Part shown: one piece after another, positions 8,797-16,443 of the stretch
How positions within the stretch are numbered: position 1 is the stretch's first letter
Layout: the number at the start of each line of letters is the position of its first letter
Source of the DNA: Coriobacteriaceae bacterium
Lineage (GTDB): Bacteria; Actinomycetota; Coriobacteriia; Coriobacteriales; Coriobacteriaceae
Assembly: GCA_025992855.1 (NCBI GenBank)
Contig: DAJPGB010000001.1
Span: 1,736,001-1,800,000, forward strand
Direction of reading: 5' to 3'
Length of the DNA: 64,000 nucleotides
The notes under the pieces: generated by a model
Told to the model about the DNA's origin: nothing
What the model saw: only the letters and a program-made list of their open reading frames with translations
Databases searched by the model: none
Program-made: the position numbers and the translations under genes

Positions 8797-9339
8797 TTAC
8801 TCGTGAACGATCTCGACATGAACGATCTCGTCGCCGGCACGCAGCTGCGAAATCACATCGAGACCCTCGACCGTGGTACCAAAGACGGTGTAACCGGAAT
8901 CGAGGTTATGCTGGGCACCCAGGCAGAAGTAGAACTGCGAACCCGCGGAATCGGGGTCCATGGAGCGTGCCATGGCAAGGGCGCCATCGACATGGCTGTT
9001 GCGCGGATTGGTGGCAAACTCGCCCTTGATGCAGTAGCCGGGGCCACCGGTACCGGGCATGCCGTCGGGGCCCTCAAGACCGGCAGCGACGTCGGCGCCG
9101 GACATGTCGCGGGTATTGGGGTCCCCGCCCTGGATAACAAAACCGGGCACATAGCGATGGAACTTAAGGCCATCATAGAAGCCCATCGTGGAAAGCTCGC
9201 AGAAGTTCGCGACATGAATGGGAGCGCCCTCGCCGTCAAACTTGACCTTGATGGTACCCTTCGACGTCTCGATAACGGCGCACTCGTCGCCGACAAGCTG
9301 ATACTCGGGCGTATAGAGCTCTTTCTTAAACCCAAACAT
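8797..9339 (-). CDS. Cyclophilin-type peptidyl-prolyl cis-trans isomerase
   Basis: The protein has 180 residues, matching a single cyclophilin domain. It speeds cis-trans isomerisation of prolyl bonds during protein folding. Seen: the strand IKVKFDGEGAPIHVANFCEL, the active-site segment YDGLKFHRYVPGFVIQGGDP (with the catalytic Arg after FH), the SDPDSAGSQFYFCLG-like segment MDPDSAGSQFYFCLG, and YTVFGTTVEGLDVI. No signal peptide is visible, so it is cytoplasmic. ATG has GGAAGGA 6 bases upstream. A good promoter lies immediately upstream (9379-9408). Confidence 0.93.
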   Translation of the reverse strand: MFGFKKELYTPEYQLVGDECAVIETSKGTIKVKFDGEGAPIHVANFCELSTMGFYDGLKFHRYVPGFVIQGGDPNTRDMSGADVAAGLEGPDGMPGTGGPGYCIKGEFATNPRNSHVDGALAMARSMDPDSAGSQFYFCLGAQHNLDSGYTVFGTTVEGLDVISQLRAGDEIVHVEIVHE

Positions 9340-9378
9340 GTGGTTCCTTCCTCGTGCGTTTAAAGCATATTTGTACGA

Positions 9379-9408
9379 ATTGTAGCAATAAGCACGGGCT
9401 TACATCAA
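9379..9408 (-). promoter_or_regulatory. Sigma-70-type promoter for cyclophilin/TPR genes
   Basis: Read on the minus strand, TTGATG (rc of 9403-9408) and TACAAT (rc of 9379-9384) are separated by 18 bases and lie 40 bases upstream of the cyclophilin start. This is a match to the consensus, not an experimentally known site. Confidence 0.55.
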
Positions 9409-9446
9409 TTGCGCACGTAGGTTATGCCGACTATGGCGAACTAATT

Positions 9447-10589
9447 TTAGGAACGCTGCTGCGGCTTCCAGGAACCCACATTGGCGTCGTACTGGTTCAG
9501 CGCGCTGTTGCCACCCTGCGCGATGGGCGCCAGGATCTCGCTTTGGTGGGAACTCATCGACTCGCCATCGGGAATGGCCAGCGAGATATCCCAGCTCTGG
9601 CAGATCACGTCAACGCGCTCATACATCCACTCGGCAAGCTGCTTTAAGTGGGCGATGTCGTCCGCATAGACCGTATCGTCCTGATACTTAAGATTGTTGA
9701 GCTCATCTTGCGTCTTTTTAATCTGGTCGCGCAGGGCGTAGGCACTCTGTGACAGCTCCTGACGGGTGGACAGCGGCGTTCGGAGATAGCCGTTGTTAAA
9801 AGAATCGATGACCTCGCCAATCTGGTCCTCGTCAGCATAGGACACGATGGTCTGATACAGACCGTCCAGCCTGGTATAGAGCTGATCATCGGTGAGCACG
9901 GTTTCTTCCTGGACCACCTCCGCAGAATCGTCCTGCTTGGCATCGTCCTCAGTGGCCTCGCCCTTTTGGCGCGTGGGGAAGGTGGTCTGTGCAGCTTGGC
10001 CAAACTGGTCGTAGAAGCCGGGCATAACACCCATGGGATCGGTCGTCACGAACCAATAGGCACCGCCGCAAACGACGGCAAGGACCGCGGTTACGATAAG
10101 CGGCTTGGGAATATGACGCTTGTGCTTGTGATAGGCGTCCTCGTCGGGGTGCACCTTGCGCTTGGGTTTTTGAGCATCGTCATGCAGGGAAACGGGCATG
10201 GGAATATCGACCTTGGGAATACCGAAATCCTTATCGAAAGCCGGCAGCACGCAGGTCTCATTGGGGTCGGCGGCGTCCGAAAGCACCGCAGCGGCAGAGG
10301 CCGGCGCATGCGGCACCTCGGTGTCGATCTGCTCTTGCGTTAGGCGCGGAAAGCCCGCCGTGCGGCCCGCTGCCAGGTCGGATGCGGCCGCGTCCTCGGA
10401 GAGGATACCCGGAGCAGGGCGTCCGCATTTGGGGCACGTACGATCATGCGGGGAAAGACGGGCACCGCAGCCCTCACAGAACACGAACTCGGTGTGCTCG
10501 GGACCATCGCCCGGACCCACATAGGCGTTGCAGTAGGGGCAGAACGAGGCGCCGTCCTCGAAAGTCTTAAGGCAATGCGGGCAGATCAC
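9447..10589 (-). CDS. Zinc-ribbon membrane protein of unknown function
   Basis: A protein of about 380 residues. The N-terminus has two zinc ribbons: CPHC...CPYC (residues 3-22) and CEGC...CPKC (residues 38-56). A Pro/Ala-rich acidic linker follows, then a basic stretch (KRKVHPDEDAYHKHKRHIPK) and one membrane helix (LIVTAVLAVVCGGAYWFV). The external C-terminal half of about 180 residues looks all-helical (QELSQSAYALRDQIKKTQDE), possibly coiled coil. GTG at 10589 is preferred over TTG at 10619, because GAGG stands 5 bases before it and the resulting start MICPHC is usual for such proteins. It lies alone between the P-type ATPase and the cyclophilin. No function is known to me; the layout suggests a membrane sensor or scaffold. 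Confidence 0.65.
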   Translation of the reverse strand: MICPHCLKTFEDGASFCPYCNAYVGPGDGPEHTEFVFCEGCGARLSPHDRTCPKCGRPAPGILSEDAAASDLAAGRTAGFPRLTQEQIDTEVPHAPASAAAVLSDAADPNETCVLPAFDKDFGIPKVDIPMPVSLHDDAQKPKRKVHPDEDAYHKHKRHIPKPLIVTAVLAVVCGGAYWFVTTDPMGVMPGFYDQFGQAAQTTFPTRQKGEATEDDAKQDDSAEVVQEETVLTDDQLYTRLDGLYQTIVSYADEDQIGEVIDSFNNGYLRTPLSTRQELSQSAYALRDQIKKTQDELNNLKYQDDTVYADDIAHLKQLAEWMYERVDVICQSWDISLAIPDGESMSSHQSEILAPIAQGGNSALNQYDANVGSWKPQQRS

Positions 10590-10692
10590 GGCATCCTCTT
10601 TTCGAAGCAATTCAAACAATCGAGGTTAGAGCATAACATCGCCACGGCCCCACAGGAGCAAGGCACCAATTCAACATCGCCAGGGCGCGTAG

Positions 10693-13425
10693 TTACTTCT
10701 TCTTTTTGCTTGGCATCGAAACTTTGATGCCTTGGGCGGACTTGGTTACGCGGGAGCGCTTGGCGCCCGTGGGCTTCTTTTTCTTGGGCTGGACCTGGGC
10801 CACGCCCTCGAGTGCGCGGGCCTCGGCCTCGCGAGCGGTGCGATCTTCGCGGCGCTGCGCCATGTCGGCGGCGACGCGCTTGGCAAAACGCTCCGCCGTC
10901 GAACCCGTCGAGCTCACCTTGCCGCCACCGCGACCCAGGTGGACGCGCACACCGCGTCCAAAACCAGTTGCGGCATGACGACGACGCGGCTTGAGCGAAT
11001 CCATCATCGTGGCGAGCTTAAAGAACACCGAGCAGGTAAAGACCACGATGACAGCCAAGATAACCATCTGGCCCATCGACAGGTTGGCAATAGACAGCAG
11101 CTCCGGGAATCCGATAACGCCCACCAAGATGCCAGCGACTACAAACACAAAGAGCACCACGCGCAAGGGCGTGAGAGGCTGCGAGATGCGCCAGATCAGG
11201 CTGACGCTCGCCGCGCACGACGTAAGCAGGCACATCGTAGACAGCGTGAGCTGGCTAAAGCCAAACACGCGCGCCACAAAGATATCGAGCGCCGCAGCCA
11301 AAATGACCGCAATCGACGCCGGCAGTGCACGCTTGAGCACGTTGGTCAAAAACGCACCCTTCACGCGAGCATTGTTGGGCTCCAGGCCCAACACAAAGCC
11401 CGGCGCGCCGATGCAGAAGAAGTTGATGAGCGTCATCTGAATCGGCTCGAAAGGGTACGGCGGCAGCGCGATGCACAGCGCCGCCAGGCCCATCGAGAAC
11501 AGCGTCTTGGTCAAGAACAGCGAAGCCGAACGCTGCAGGTTGTTGATGGAGCGACGGCCTTCGGCCACCACGGCGGGCATCGAGGCAAAGTCGTTGTCGA
11601 CGAGCACGATCTCGGCCACGTTGCGCGCGGCATCGGAACCGGCCGCCATGGCGACGGAGCAGTCGGCCTCCTTGAGCGCCAACACGTCGTTGACGCCGTC
11701 GCCCGTCATGGCCACGGTGTGCTCGCGGCGCTTGAGCGCCTGCACGAGCTCGCGCTTCTGCTGCGGGGTCACACGACCAAAGACATGGTAGCGGTCCACT
11801 GCGGCATCGAGCTTGGCCGGCGTATCGAGCGTCGTGGCGTCCACATAAGCGTCCGCCCCCGGCACGCCCACCACGCGTGCGATCGACGACACCGTACGCG
11901 GGTCGTCGCCACTGATCACGTTGAGGGTCACGCCCTGCTCGTTAAAGTAGCCGATGGTCTCGGCCGCCGAGGTACGGATCTCGTCGCGTATGGTCACAAA
12001 GCCCACGGGCTCGGCCTCGCCCACCATATCGCCATCGGGCGTAAAGCCGTCAACGCGCGCCACCACGAGCACGCGGCAGGTATCGGCAAGCTCGGCGACA
12101 CGGTTCTCGACCTGGGCAAACGCACGATCAGAGAGCACAAACTGCGCCGCACCCATCACATATGAGCCCTGTGCAAACGACGCGCCGCTCCACTTTTTGG
12201 AAGACGAGAACGGAATGACCGACAGCGGCTCGGACACCTCGACCGGACGGTCGGCGTAATAGTTGAGCAGCGCCTGACAGGTCTCGTTGGCATCGGCCGA
12301 GGTCGCACGTGCGACGTTAGCCAGCGCAAAATCGAGCACCGTGGTATCGACGGGAACGGCGGCGTCGCCCTCCCCCGCACCCATACCCTCGACCGGCAGC
12401 GGATAGGTACCCTCGACCTCCATGCGACCCGACGTGATGGTGCCCGTCTTGTCCAGGCACAGCACGTCGACGCGAGCGAGCGTCTCGATGCAGTAAAGCT
12501 GCTGCGCCAGCACCTTGCGGCGGGCCAGGCGCACCGTGGCGATGGCGAGCACCGACGAGGTCAGCAGCACCAGGCCTTGCGGGATCATGCCCAGCAGGGC
12601 GCCCACCGTGGACAGCAGCGCCGACGAAGGCACATGACCAGCCAACAGCTCGGAGAAGCACCACGAAAGCGCGCTATCGCCCGGGGTTCCCGCGGCATCC
12701 CACAGCTCGCTCACACTCGAGGCAAACAACGCCAAACCGAGCGGGATCATGATGATGCTCGCAAAGCGCACGATGGCGTTAAGCGCGTTCATGATCTCGG
12801 AATTGACCTTTTTGACGTACTTCGCCTCGTTATTAATTTTGGCCACGTAGTTGTCGGCGCCGACATGGATCACGCGGGCGCGCAGCAAGCCCGAGTCGAT
12901 AAAGCTGCCGCTCATGAGCTCGGAACCGGGCTGTTTCTTAATGAGGTCGCTCTCACCCGTCAGCAGGCTCTCGTTCACGAGCGCCTCGCCCGAAACCACC
13001 ACGGCGTCAGCGGGAATCTGGTCGCCGCGCCCCAGGCGGATGATATCGTCGAGCACGATCTGGTCCAGGTCGAGCTCCACCTCGGCGCCGTCGCGCACCG
13101 CAATGGCCTTCTTGGAGGTCAGCAGCGTGAGCTTATCGACCATCTTCTTGGAACGCATGGACTGGATGACGCCAATAGCAGTATTGAGGAACACTACGAA
13201 CAGGAACGTCAGATTCTTAAACGAACCGGTCAAAATGACTAGGAACGCCAAAATCACGTTGATCAAATTGAACAGCGTGCAGAGGTTCTCGATGATGAGC
13301 TCTTTGACCGACTTGGTCTTGAGCTCCATGTTACGGTTGATCTTACCGGCGGCGATGCGCTCCTCGACCTCGGCGGTCGAGAGTCCACGCTCGATATCCG
13401 TTGCTGCCATACCACGTCCCATCAC
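10693..13425 (-). CDS. P-type cation-transporting ATPase (CtpE/Exp7-like)
   Basis: The protein has 910 residues. P-type ATPases pump cations across the membrane using an aspartyl-phosphate intermediate. Seen: N-terminal cytoplasmic motif GLSTAEVEERIAAGKINRN, actuator motif LLTGESDLIKKQPG, phosphorylation motif CLDKTGTITSGRM, nucleotide-domain KWSGASF, hinge MTGDGVNDVLALKEADCSVA and about ten membrane helices. No N-terminal heavy-metal-binding CxxC is present. The N-terminus resembles the CtpE/Exp7 subgroup, which has been linked to calcium, but the substrate cannot be read with certainty. The last 90 residues form an Arg/Lys-rich tail ending in KVSMPSKKKK, an unusual extension. The start is uncertain among GTG 13425, ATG 13422 and ATG 13410; none has a clear Shine-Dalgarno site. 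Confidence 0.88.
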   Translation of the reverse strand: MMGRGMAATDIERGLSTAEVEERIAAGKINRNMELKTKSVKELIIENLCTLFNLINVILAFLVILTGSFKNLTFLFVVFLNTAIGVIQSMRSKKMVDKLTLLTSKKAIAVRDGAEVELDLDQIVLDDIIRLGRGDQIPADAVVVSGEALVNESLLTGESDLIKKQPGSELMSGSFIDSGLLRARVIHVGADNYVAKINNEAKYVKKVNSEIMNALNAIVRFASIIMIPLGLALFASSVSELWDAAGTPGDSALSWCFSELLAGHVPSSALLSTVGALLGMIPQGLVLLTSSVLAIATVRLARRKVLAQQLYCIETLARVDVLCLDKTGTITSGRMEVEGTYPLPVEGMGAGEGDAAVPVDTTVLDFALANVARATSADANETCQALLNYYADRPVEVSEPLSVIPFSSSKKWSGASFAQGSYVMGAAQFVLSDRAFAQVENRVAELADTCRVLVVARVDGFTPDGDMVGEAEPVGFVTIRDEIRTSAAETIGYFNEQGVTLNVISGDDPRTVSSIARVVGVPGADAYVDATTLDTPAKLDAAVDRYHVFGRVTPQQKRELVQALKRREHTVAMTGDGVNDVLALKEADCSVAMAAGSDAARNVAEIVLVDNDFASMPAVVAEGRRSINNLQRSASLFLTKTLFSMGLAALCIALPPYPFEPIQMTLINFFCIGAPGFVLGLEPNNARVKGAFLTNVLKRALPASIAVILAAALDIFVARVFGFSQLTLSTMCLLTSCAASVSLIWRISQPLTPLRVVLFVFVVAGILVGVIGFPELLSIANLSMGQMVILAVIVVFTCSVFFKLATMMDSLKPRRRHAATGFGRGVRVHLGRGGGKVSSTGSTAERFAKRVAADMAQRREDRTAREAEARALEGVAQVQPKKKKPTGAKRSRVTKSAQGIKVSMPSKKKK

Positions 13426-13441
13426 GTCGCGTCGGTATAAG

Positions 13442-13475
13442 AAAAACCGCCCGGACCATGCGAGGTTCGGACGGT
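13442..13475 (-). terminator. Intrinsic terminator after tRNA-Arg(CCG)
   Basis: On the minus strand, ACCGTCCGAACC and GGTCCGGGCGGT form a 12-bp stem with one wobble and one mismatch, a 6-base loop and a following TTTTTC. It starts 11 bases after the tRNA 3' end, just before the P-type ATPase gene. Confidence 0.75.
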
Positions 13476-13486
13476 CTTACGTTCGA

Positions 13487-13563
13487 TGGTGCCCCATGTT
13501 GGATTCGAACCAACGGCCTTCTGCTCCGGAGGCAGACGCTCTAATCCCCTGAGCTAATAGGGC
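13487..13563 (-). tRNA. tRNA-Arg (anticodon CCG)
   Basis: The complement folds as a full cloverleaf of 77 bases including an encoded CCA. The acceptor arm pairs GCCCTAT with ATGGGGC (one wobble). The D arm is TTAGCTCAGGGGATTAGAGC, the anticodon stem is TCTGC/GCAGA around loop CTCCGGA (anticodon CCG), and the T loop is GGTTCGAATCC. It reads the CGG Arg codon. Confidence 0.95.
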
Positions 13564-13574
13564 GAACAAAAGGC

Positions 13575-13604
13575 ATTATACCCAAGTGCACCACGGGCTA
13601 TCAA
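13575..13604 (-). promoter_or_regulatory. Promoter of tRNA-Arg(CCG)
   Basis: On the minus strand, TTGATA (rc of 13599-13604) and a perfect TATAAT (rc of 13575-13580) are separated by 18 bases. The site ends 11 bases before the tRNA 5' end. The insertion sequence sits about 20-40 bases upstream of the -35 box and leaves the promoter intact. Confidence 0.75.
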
Positions 13605-13625
13605 AATAAAAGAAAAAGCTTTGCA

Positions 13626-13639
13626 ATTCCGAGGAAGAC
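13626..13639. repeat. Direct repeat flanking the IS, left copy
   Basis: ATTCCGAGGAAGAC occurs here and again at 15276-15289, immediately outside the two IS ends. It is probably a target-site duplication of 14 bp, long for IS30-type elements, which mostly give 2-3 bp. Confidence 0.7.
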
Positions 13640-13667
13640 CTTGATTATCAACTTCATCCGAACACCT

Positions 13668-13703
13668 CCCACATTCATCCGTACATGTGCGGATGAATGT
13701 GGG
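13668..13703. repeat. Perfect 14-bp inverted repeat at the IS left end
   Basis: CCCACATTCATCCG (13668-13681) pairs perfectly with CGGATGAATGTGGG (13690-13703) around an 8-base loop. It lies just inside the left terminal repeat and 50 bases before the transposase start. It could block read-through from outside promoters into the transposase, or be a subterminal binding site. Confidence 0.7.
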
Positions 13704-13756
13704 AACCCGATACCCTGAGGGCCGGACCGGCCGGCCCCGGGAGATCGGAGGACGGC

Positions 13757-15049
13757 ATGTCCGGAAAGAGGAAGAAGGGTCCCGAGAAGGCGGCCCCGAG
13801 GGCCTACGGCAGGCTCACCAGGCACGAGCGGGACACGGTCCAGAGGATGCTGGAACGCGGGGCCTCGTGCAGGGAGATCGCGAGGGAGCTGGGCAGGTCG
13901 CCCTCGACGGTGAGCGCCGAGGTGTCGTCGCACAGGTTCGTGACGGCGCCGAAGGCCAGGCGCGGCGAGCGCGTCGACGCCGGCACCGACCTGTCGGCGG
14001 CCTGCCCGCGCCTGGCGGCGTGGCCGCGCTGCTGCAACGGCTGCGGCCGCTACCGCGCGGTGGGCTGCAAGCGCCGCCCGCACGTCTTCTACGAGGCCCG
14101 CGCCGCGCAGCTGTGCGCGGACTCGGTGCTCGTCTCGTCCAGGCGCGGGATCGATGCCGACGAGCCGGCCGCGGCGGCCAGGCTGGAGGCCATAAGGGGC
14201 TGCCTGCGCCGGGGGCTGTCCCCCGAGCAGATGGCGGCGTGCAACGGCGGGCCGGTGGACCTGTCGCCGTCGACCATCTACCGCTGGGTCGCGGCGGGCT
14301 ACGACGGCATGACCAACATGGAGCTCAGGCGCAAGGTCGGCTACAGGCCGCGCAAGCGCGCCGCCGGCCGGGCGGCCACGCGCCACTCCGCCCGCAGGTC
14401 GCACGCCGCGTTCCTCGCCCTCGGGGAGGACGCGTGCGCCGCGGCCTGGGAGATGGACACCGTCGAGGGCGCCAGGGAGGACTCGGCCTGCCTGCTCACG
14501 CTGCTCCACCGCCCCAGCAGGCTCCAGCTGGCGCTCCTGCTCGAGGCGAAGGACTCGGCGAGCGTGGAGGCGGCGCTGGAGGGCGTGCGCTCGGTGCTGG
14601 GCGCCGACGGCATGGGGAGGGTCTTCCGCGCCGTGCTCACCGACAACGGCGCGGAGTTCTCCGACGAGGGCGCGATCGCGGCGCTCCTCGGCGAGGGGCC
14701 GGGCGAGACGAGGCTGTTCTACTGCGACCCCAGGCGCAGCGACCAGAAGGGCGCCTGCGAGCGAAACCACGTCGAGATAAGGAAGCTGCTTCCCAAGGGC
14801 GCGTGCCTCAGGTTCGACCGGCTCGCCCCGGCGGACCTGGCGCTGGCCATGTCGCACGTGAACTCCGAGCCCCGCGGCGCGCTCGGCTTCTCGACGCCCG
14901 CCCGCGCCTTCAGGGCGATGCTCGGCGGCGACGCGGCGGCGCTGCTGGACGCCTACGGCGTGGAGGAGGTGCCCATCGGCGAACTCGACCTGACGCCGGG
15001 CCTCATCGAGAGGGCGCGCGCCGAGAGGGGCGATGCCCCGCTGGCCTAG
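13757..15049 (+). CDS. IS30-family transposase (DDE)
   Basis: The protein has 430 residues. It catalyses cut-out and insertion of the IS. Seen: a helix-turn-helix near residues 15-55 (LTRHERDTVQRMLERGASCR then EIARELGRSPSTVSAEV), a Cys-containing segment (CCNGCGRYRAVGCKRR), a second region LSPEQMAACNGGPVDLSPST, and the DDE core: D in WEMDTVEG, D in VLTDNGAEF and E in DQKGACERNHVEIRKLLPKG. This block is the IS30 signature. ATG at 13757 is chosen because GGAGG lies 5 bases upstream. No frameshift or stop is seen, so the element may be active. A GC-rich hairpin follows the gene. Confidence 0.92.
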   Translation: MSGKRKKGPEKAAPRAYGRLTRHERDTVQRMLERGASCREIARELGRSPSTVSAEVSSHRFVTAPKARRGERVDAGTDLSAACPRLAAWPRCCNGCGRYRAVGCKRRPHVFYEARAAQLCADSVLVSSRRGIDADEPAAAARLEAIRGCLRRGLSPEQMAACNGGPVDLSPSTIYRWVAAGYDGMTNMELRRKVGYRPRKRAAGRAATRHSARRSHAAFLALGEDACAAAWEMDTVEGAREDSACLLTLLHRPSRLQLALLLEAKDSASVEAALEGVRSVLGADGMGRVFRAVLTDNGAEFSDEGAIAALLGEGPGETRLFYCDPRRSDQKGACERNHVEIRKLLPKGACLRFDRLAPADLALAMSHVNSEPRGALGFSTPARAFRAMLGGDAAALLDAYGVEEVPIGELDLTPGLIERARAERGDAPLA

Positions 15050-15179
15050 TCTGAAGGCAAAACGGAATAGACGGACCGACCGTCCGGCTGAGTCTGGGAA
15101 GAGGTGCCGGGCGGAGGGCGGAGCATGGCCACCGGACCCATCGAAACACATCTCCACCGTTCCTTCAACTGGGAAAACG

Positions 15180-15211
15180 GCGCCCCCGGGGCCCGTGAGG
15201 GGCCTCGGGGG
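15180..15211 (+). terminator. GC-rich hairpin after the transposase gene
   Basis: CGCCCCCGGGGCCC and GGGGCCTCGGGGGCG form a long stem around GTGA. It lies inside the IS, about 130 bases after the transposase stop. The T-run is short, so termination is likely but not proven. Confidence 0.5.
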
Positions 15212-15275
15212 CGTTCGGCTAGCTGCGGGAACGGCCTATCCGCTCAATGTGTTCGGCTGAGATCGGAAATCAACC

Positions 15276-15289
15276 ATTCCGAGGAAGAC
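15276..15289. repeat. Direct repeat flanking the IS, right copy
   Basis: ATTCCGAGGAAGAC, identical to 13626-13639; see the left copy. Confidence 0.7.
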
Positions 15290-15306
15290 GCGGCGCAGAG
15301 GCTCAC

Positions 15307-15336
15307 TTTAGAACGCAAAAGTGAAACAATTAGTAT
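15307..15336 (+). promoter_or_regulatory. Candidate promoter of the aro operon
   Basis: TTTAGA (15307-15312) and TAGTAT (15331-15336) are separated by 18 bases. It stands only 18 bases beyond the IS right direct repeat, so the IS landed just upstream without breaking it. Both boxes are imperfect. Confidence 0.4.
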
Positions 15337-15344
15337 AAACTCAC

Positions 15345-15407
15345 ATGCACCATATATACACGGCTCGCGATGCGGGCCGTTTTTGCAAGGGTTATCCACC
15401 GAGATGA
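15345..15407 (+). CDS. Possible leader peptide upstream of aroF
   Basis: A 20-codon frame starts with ATG at 15345 and ends with TGA at 15405-15407. The peptide would read MHHIYTARDAGRFCKGYPPR, with Tyr, Phe and Tyr codons. No Shine-Dalgarno site precedes it; given the candidate -10 box at 15331-15336, it could be read leaderless. It overlaps the terminator hairpin at 15360-15384. This may be chance. Confidence 0.25.
   Translation: MHHIYTARDAGRFCKGYPPR
15360..15384 (+). terminator. Terminator-like hairpin in the aroF leader (candidate attenuator)
   Basis: ACGGCTCGC and GCGGGCCGT form a 9-bp stem (one wobble) with a 3-base loop, followed by TTTTT. It lies between the candidate promoter and the aroF start, 33 bases before the ATG. 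A terminator inside the leader of an amino acid operon suggests attenuation, but no antiterminator partner is evident. Confidence 0.55.
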
Positions 15408-15417
15408 GAGGCGCACC

Positions 15418-16440
15418 ATGATTGCAATTTTAAAGCAGAGCGCCAGCGACGAGGCCGTCAGCCATATCGTCAGCTGGATTGAGAAAAAGGGCCTGAAGAC
15501 CGACGTCTCGCGCGGCGAGAACGAGACGATCATCGGCCTGGTGGGCGATACGACCAAGATCGACCCGTTCCTGCTCGAGTCCATGGACGTCGTCGAGCGC
15601 GTGCAGCGCGTCTCCGAGCCGTTCAAGCGCGCCAATCGCAAGTTCCACCCCGAGGACTCCGTCATCGACTGCGGCCACGGCGTCAAGATCGGCGGCGATC
15701 AGTTCCAGGTCATCGCCGGCCCGTGCTCCGTCGAGGGCGAGAACCTCATCCGCATCGCCCGCCGCGTGAAGGCCGCCGGTGCCACGATGCTGCGCGGCGG
15801 TGCCTACAAGCCCCGCACTTCCCCGTACGCCTACCAGGGCATGGGCCCCGCCGGCCTGGACCTGCTGTGCGAGGCGTCCGCCGAGCTCGACATGCCGATC
15901 GTCACCGAGATCATGGATCCGCGCGACGTGCAGGTCTTCTTGGACAAGAAGATCGACGTCATGCAGATCGGCGCGCGCAACGCCCAGAACTTCCCCCTGC
16001 TCAAAGAGGTGGGCAAGACCAAGACTCCGATCTTGCTTAAGCGCGGCATGTCCGGCACGATCGATGAGCTGCTCATGGCCGCCGAGTACATCATGAGCGA
16101 GGGCAACGACAACGTCATCCTGTGCGAGCGCGGCATCCGCACCTTCGAGACCCGCACCCGCAACACCTTCGACCTCAATGCCGTGCCGGTGCTGCACCAC
16201 CTGTCGCACCTGCCCGTCGTCGCCGACCCCAGCCACGCCACCGGCTACACCCGCTACGTTGAACCCATGGCGCTCGCCGCGACCGCCTGCGGTGCCAACG
16301 GCCTGGAGATCGAGGTCCACGACGAGCCCAGCCGCGCATGGTCCGACGGCGCTCAGGCCCTCACCCCCGATCAGTTCGACGACACCATGCGCCGCATCCG
16401 AGCCATCCGCGAGGTTGTCTGCCAAGAGACCATGGAGTAG
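15418..16440 (+). CDS. aroF: 3-deoxy-7-phosphoheptulonate synthase (DAHP synthase)
   Basis: The protein has 340 residues. It joins phosphoenolpyruvate and erythrose 4-phosphate, the first step of the shikimate pathway. Residues 1-70 form a ferredoxin-like N-terminal domain (ETIIGLVGDTTKIDPFLLES), usual in the Thermotoga/Bacillus-type enzyme and often the allosteric part. The catalytic barrel shows IAGPCSVEGE, RGGAYKPRTSPYAYQGMG, LLKRGMSGTIDEL, CERGIRTFETRTRNTFDL and VADPSHATGYTRY. ATG at 15418 has AGAGG 6 bases upstream and is preferred over an in-frame ATG 16 codons earlier. It is the first gene of the aromatic cluster; GGAG before tyrA overlaps its end. Confidence 0.95.
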   Translation: MIAILKQSASDEAVSHIVSWIEKKGLKTDVSRGENETIIGLVGDTTKIDPFLLESMDVVERVQRVSEPFKRANRKFHPEDSVIDCGHGVKIGGDQFQVIAGPCSVEGENLIRIARRVKAAGATMLRGGAYKPRTSPYAYQGMGPAGLDLLCEASAELDMPIVTEIMDPRDVQVFLDKKIDVMQIGARNAQNFPLLKEVGKTKTPILLKRGMSGTIDELLMAAEYIMSEGNDNVILCERGIRTFETRTRNTFDLNAVPVLHHLSHLPVVADPSHATGYTRYVEPMALAATACGANGLEIEVHDEPSRAWSDGAQALTPDQFDDTMRRIRAIREVVCQETME

Positions 16441-16443
16441 CCC

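Larger units (their letters stand above)
13641..15273 (+). mobile_element. IS30-family insertion sequence, complete
   Basis: The element is about 1.63 kb. The ends are imperfect inverted repeats of about 25 bp: the left end (13641-13665) starts TTGATTATCAACTTCATCCG, and the complement of the right end (15249-15273) starts TTGATTTCCGATCTCAGCCG. About 18 of 25 positions match, and both share TTGATT and CCGAACAC. Inside lies a single intact transposase gene. The element is flanked by a 14-bp direct repeat. It sits between the tRNA-Arg promoter and the aroF promoter and breaks neither. Its base composition is very GC-rich compared with the intergenic DNA around it. Confidence 0.88.

Noticed and set aside
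13601..15157. 518-codon minus-strand frame opposite the transposase
   Set aside because: It crosses the IS left end into flanking DNA, is Arg/Ala/Gly-rich with no family features, and the plus strand has a clear IS30 transposase.
13487..15289. IS next to tRNA-Arg considered as a tRNA-targeting genomic island
   Set aside because: The element lies upstream of the tRNA promoter, carries no integrase, and no part of the tRNA gene is repeated at its other end.
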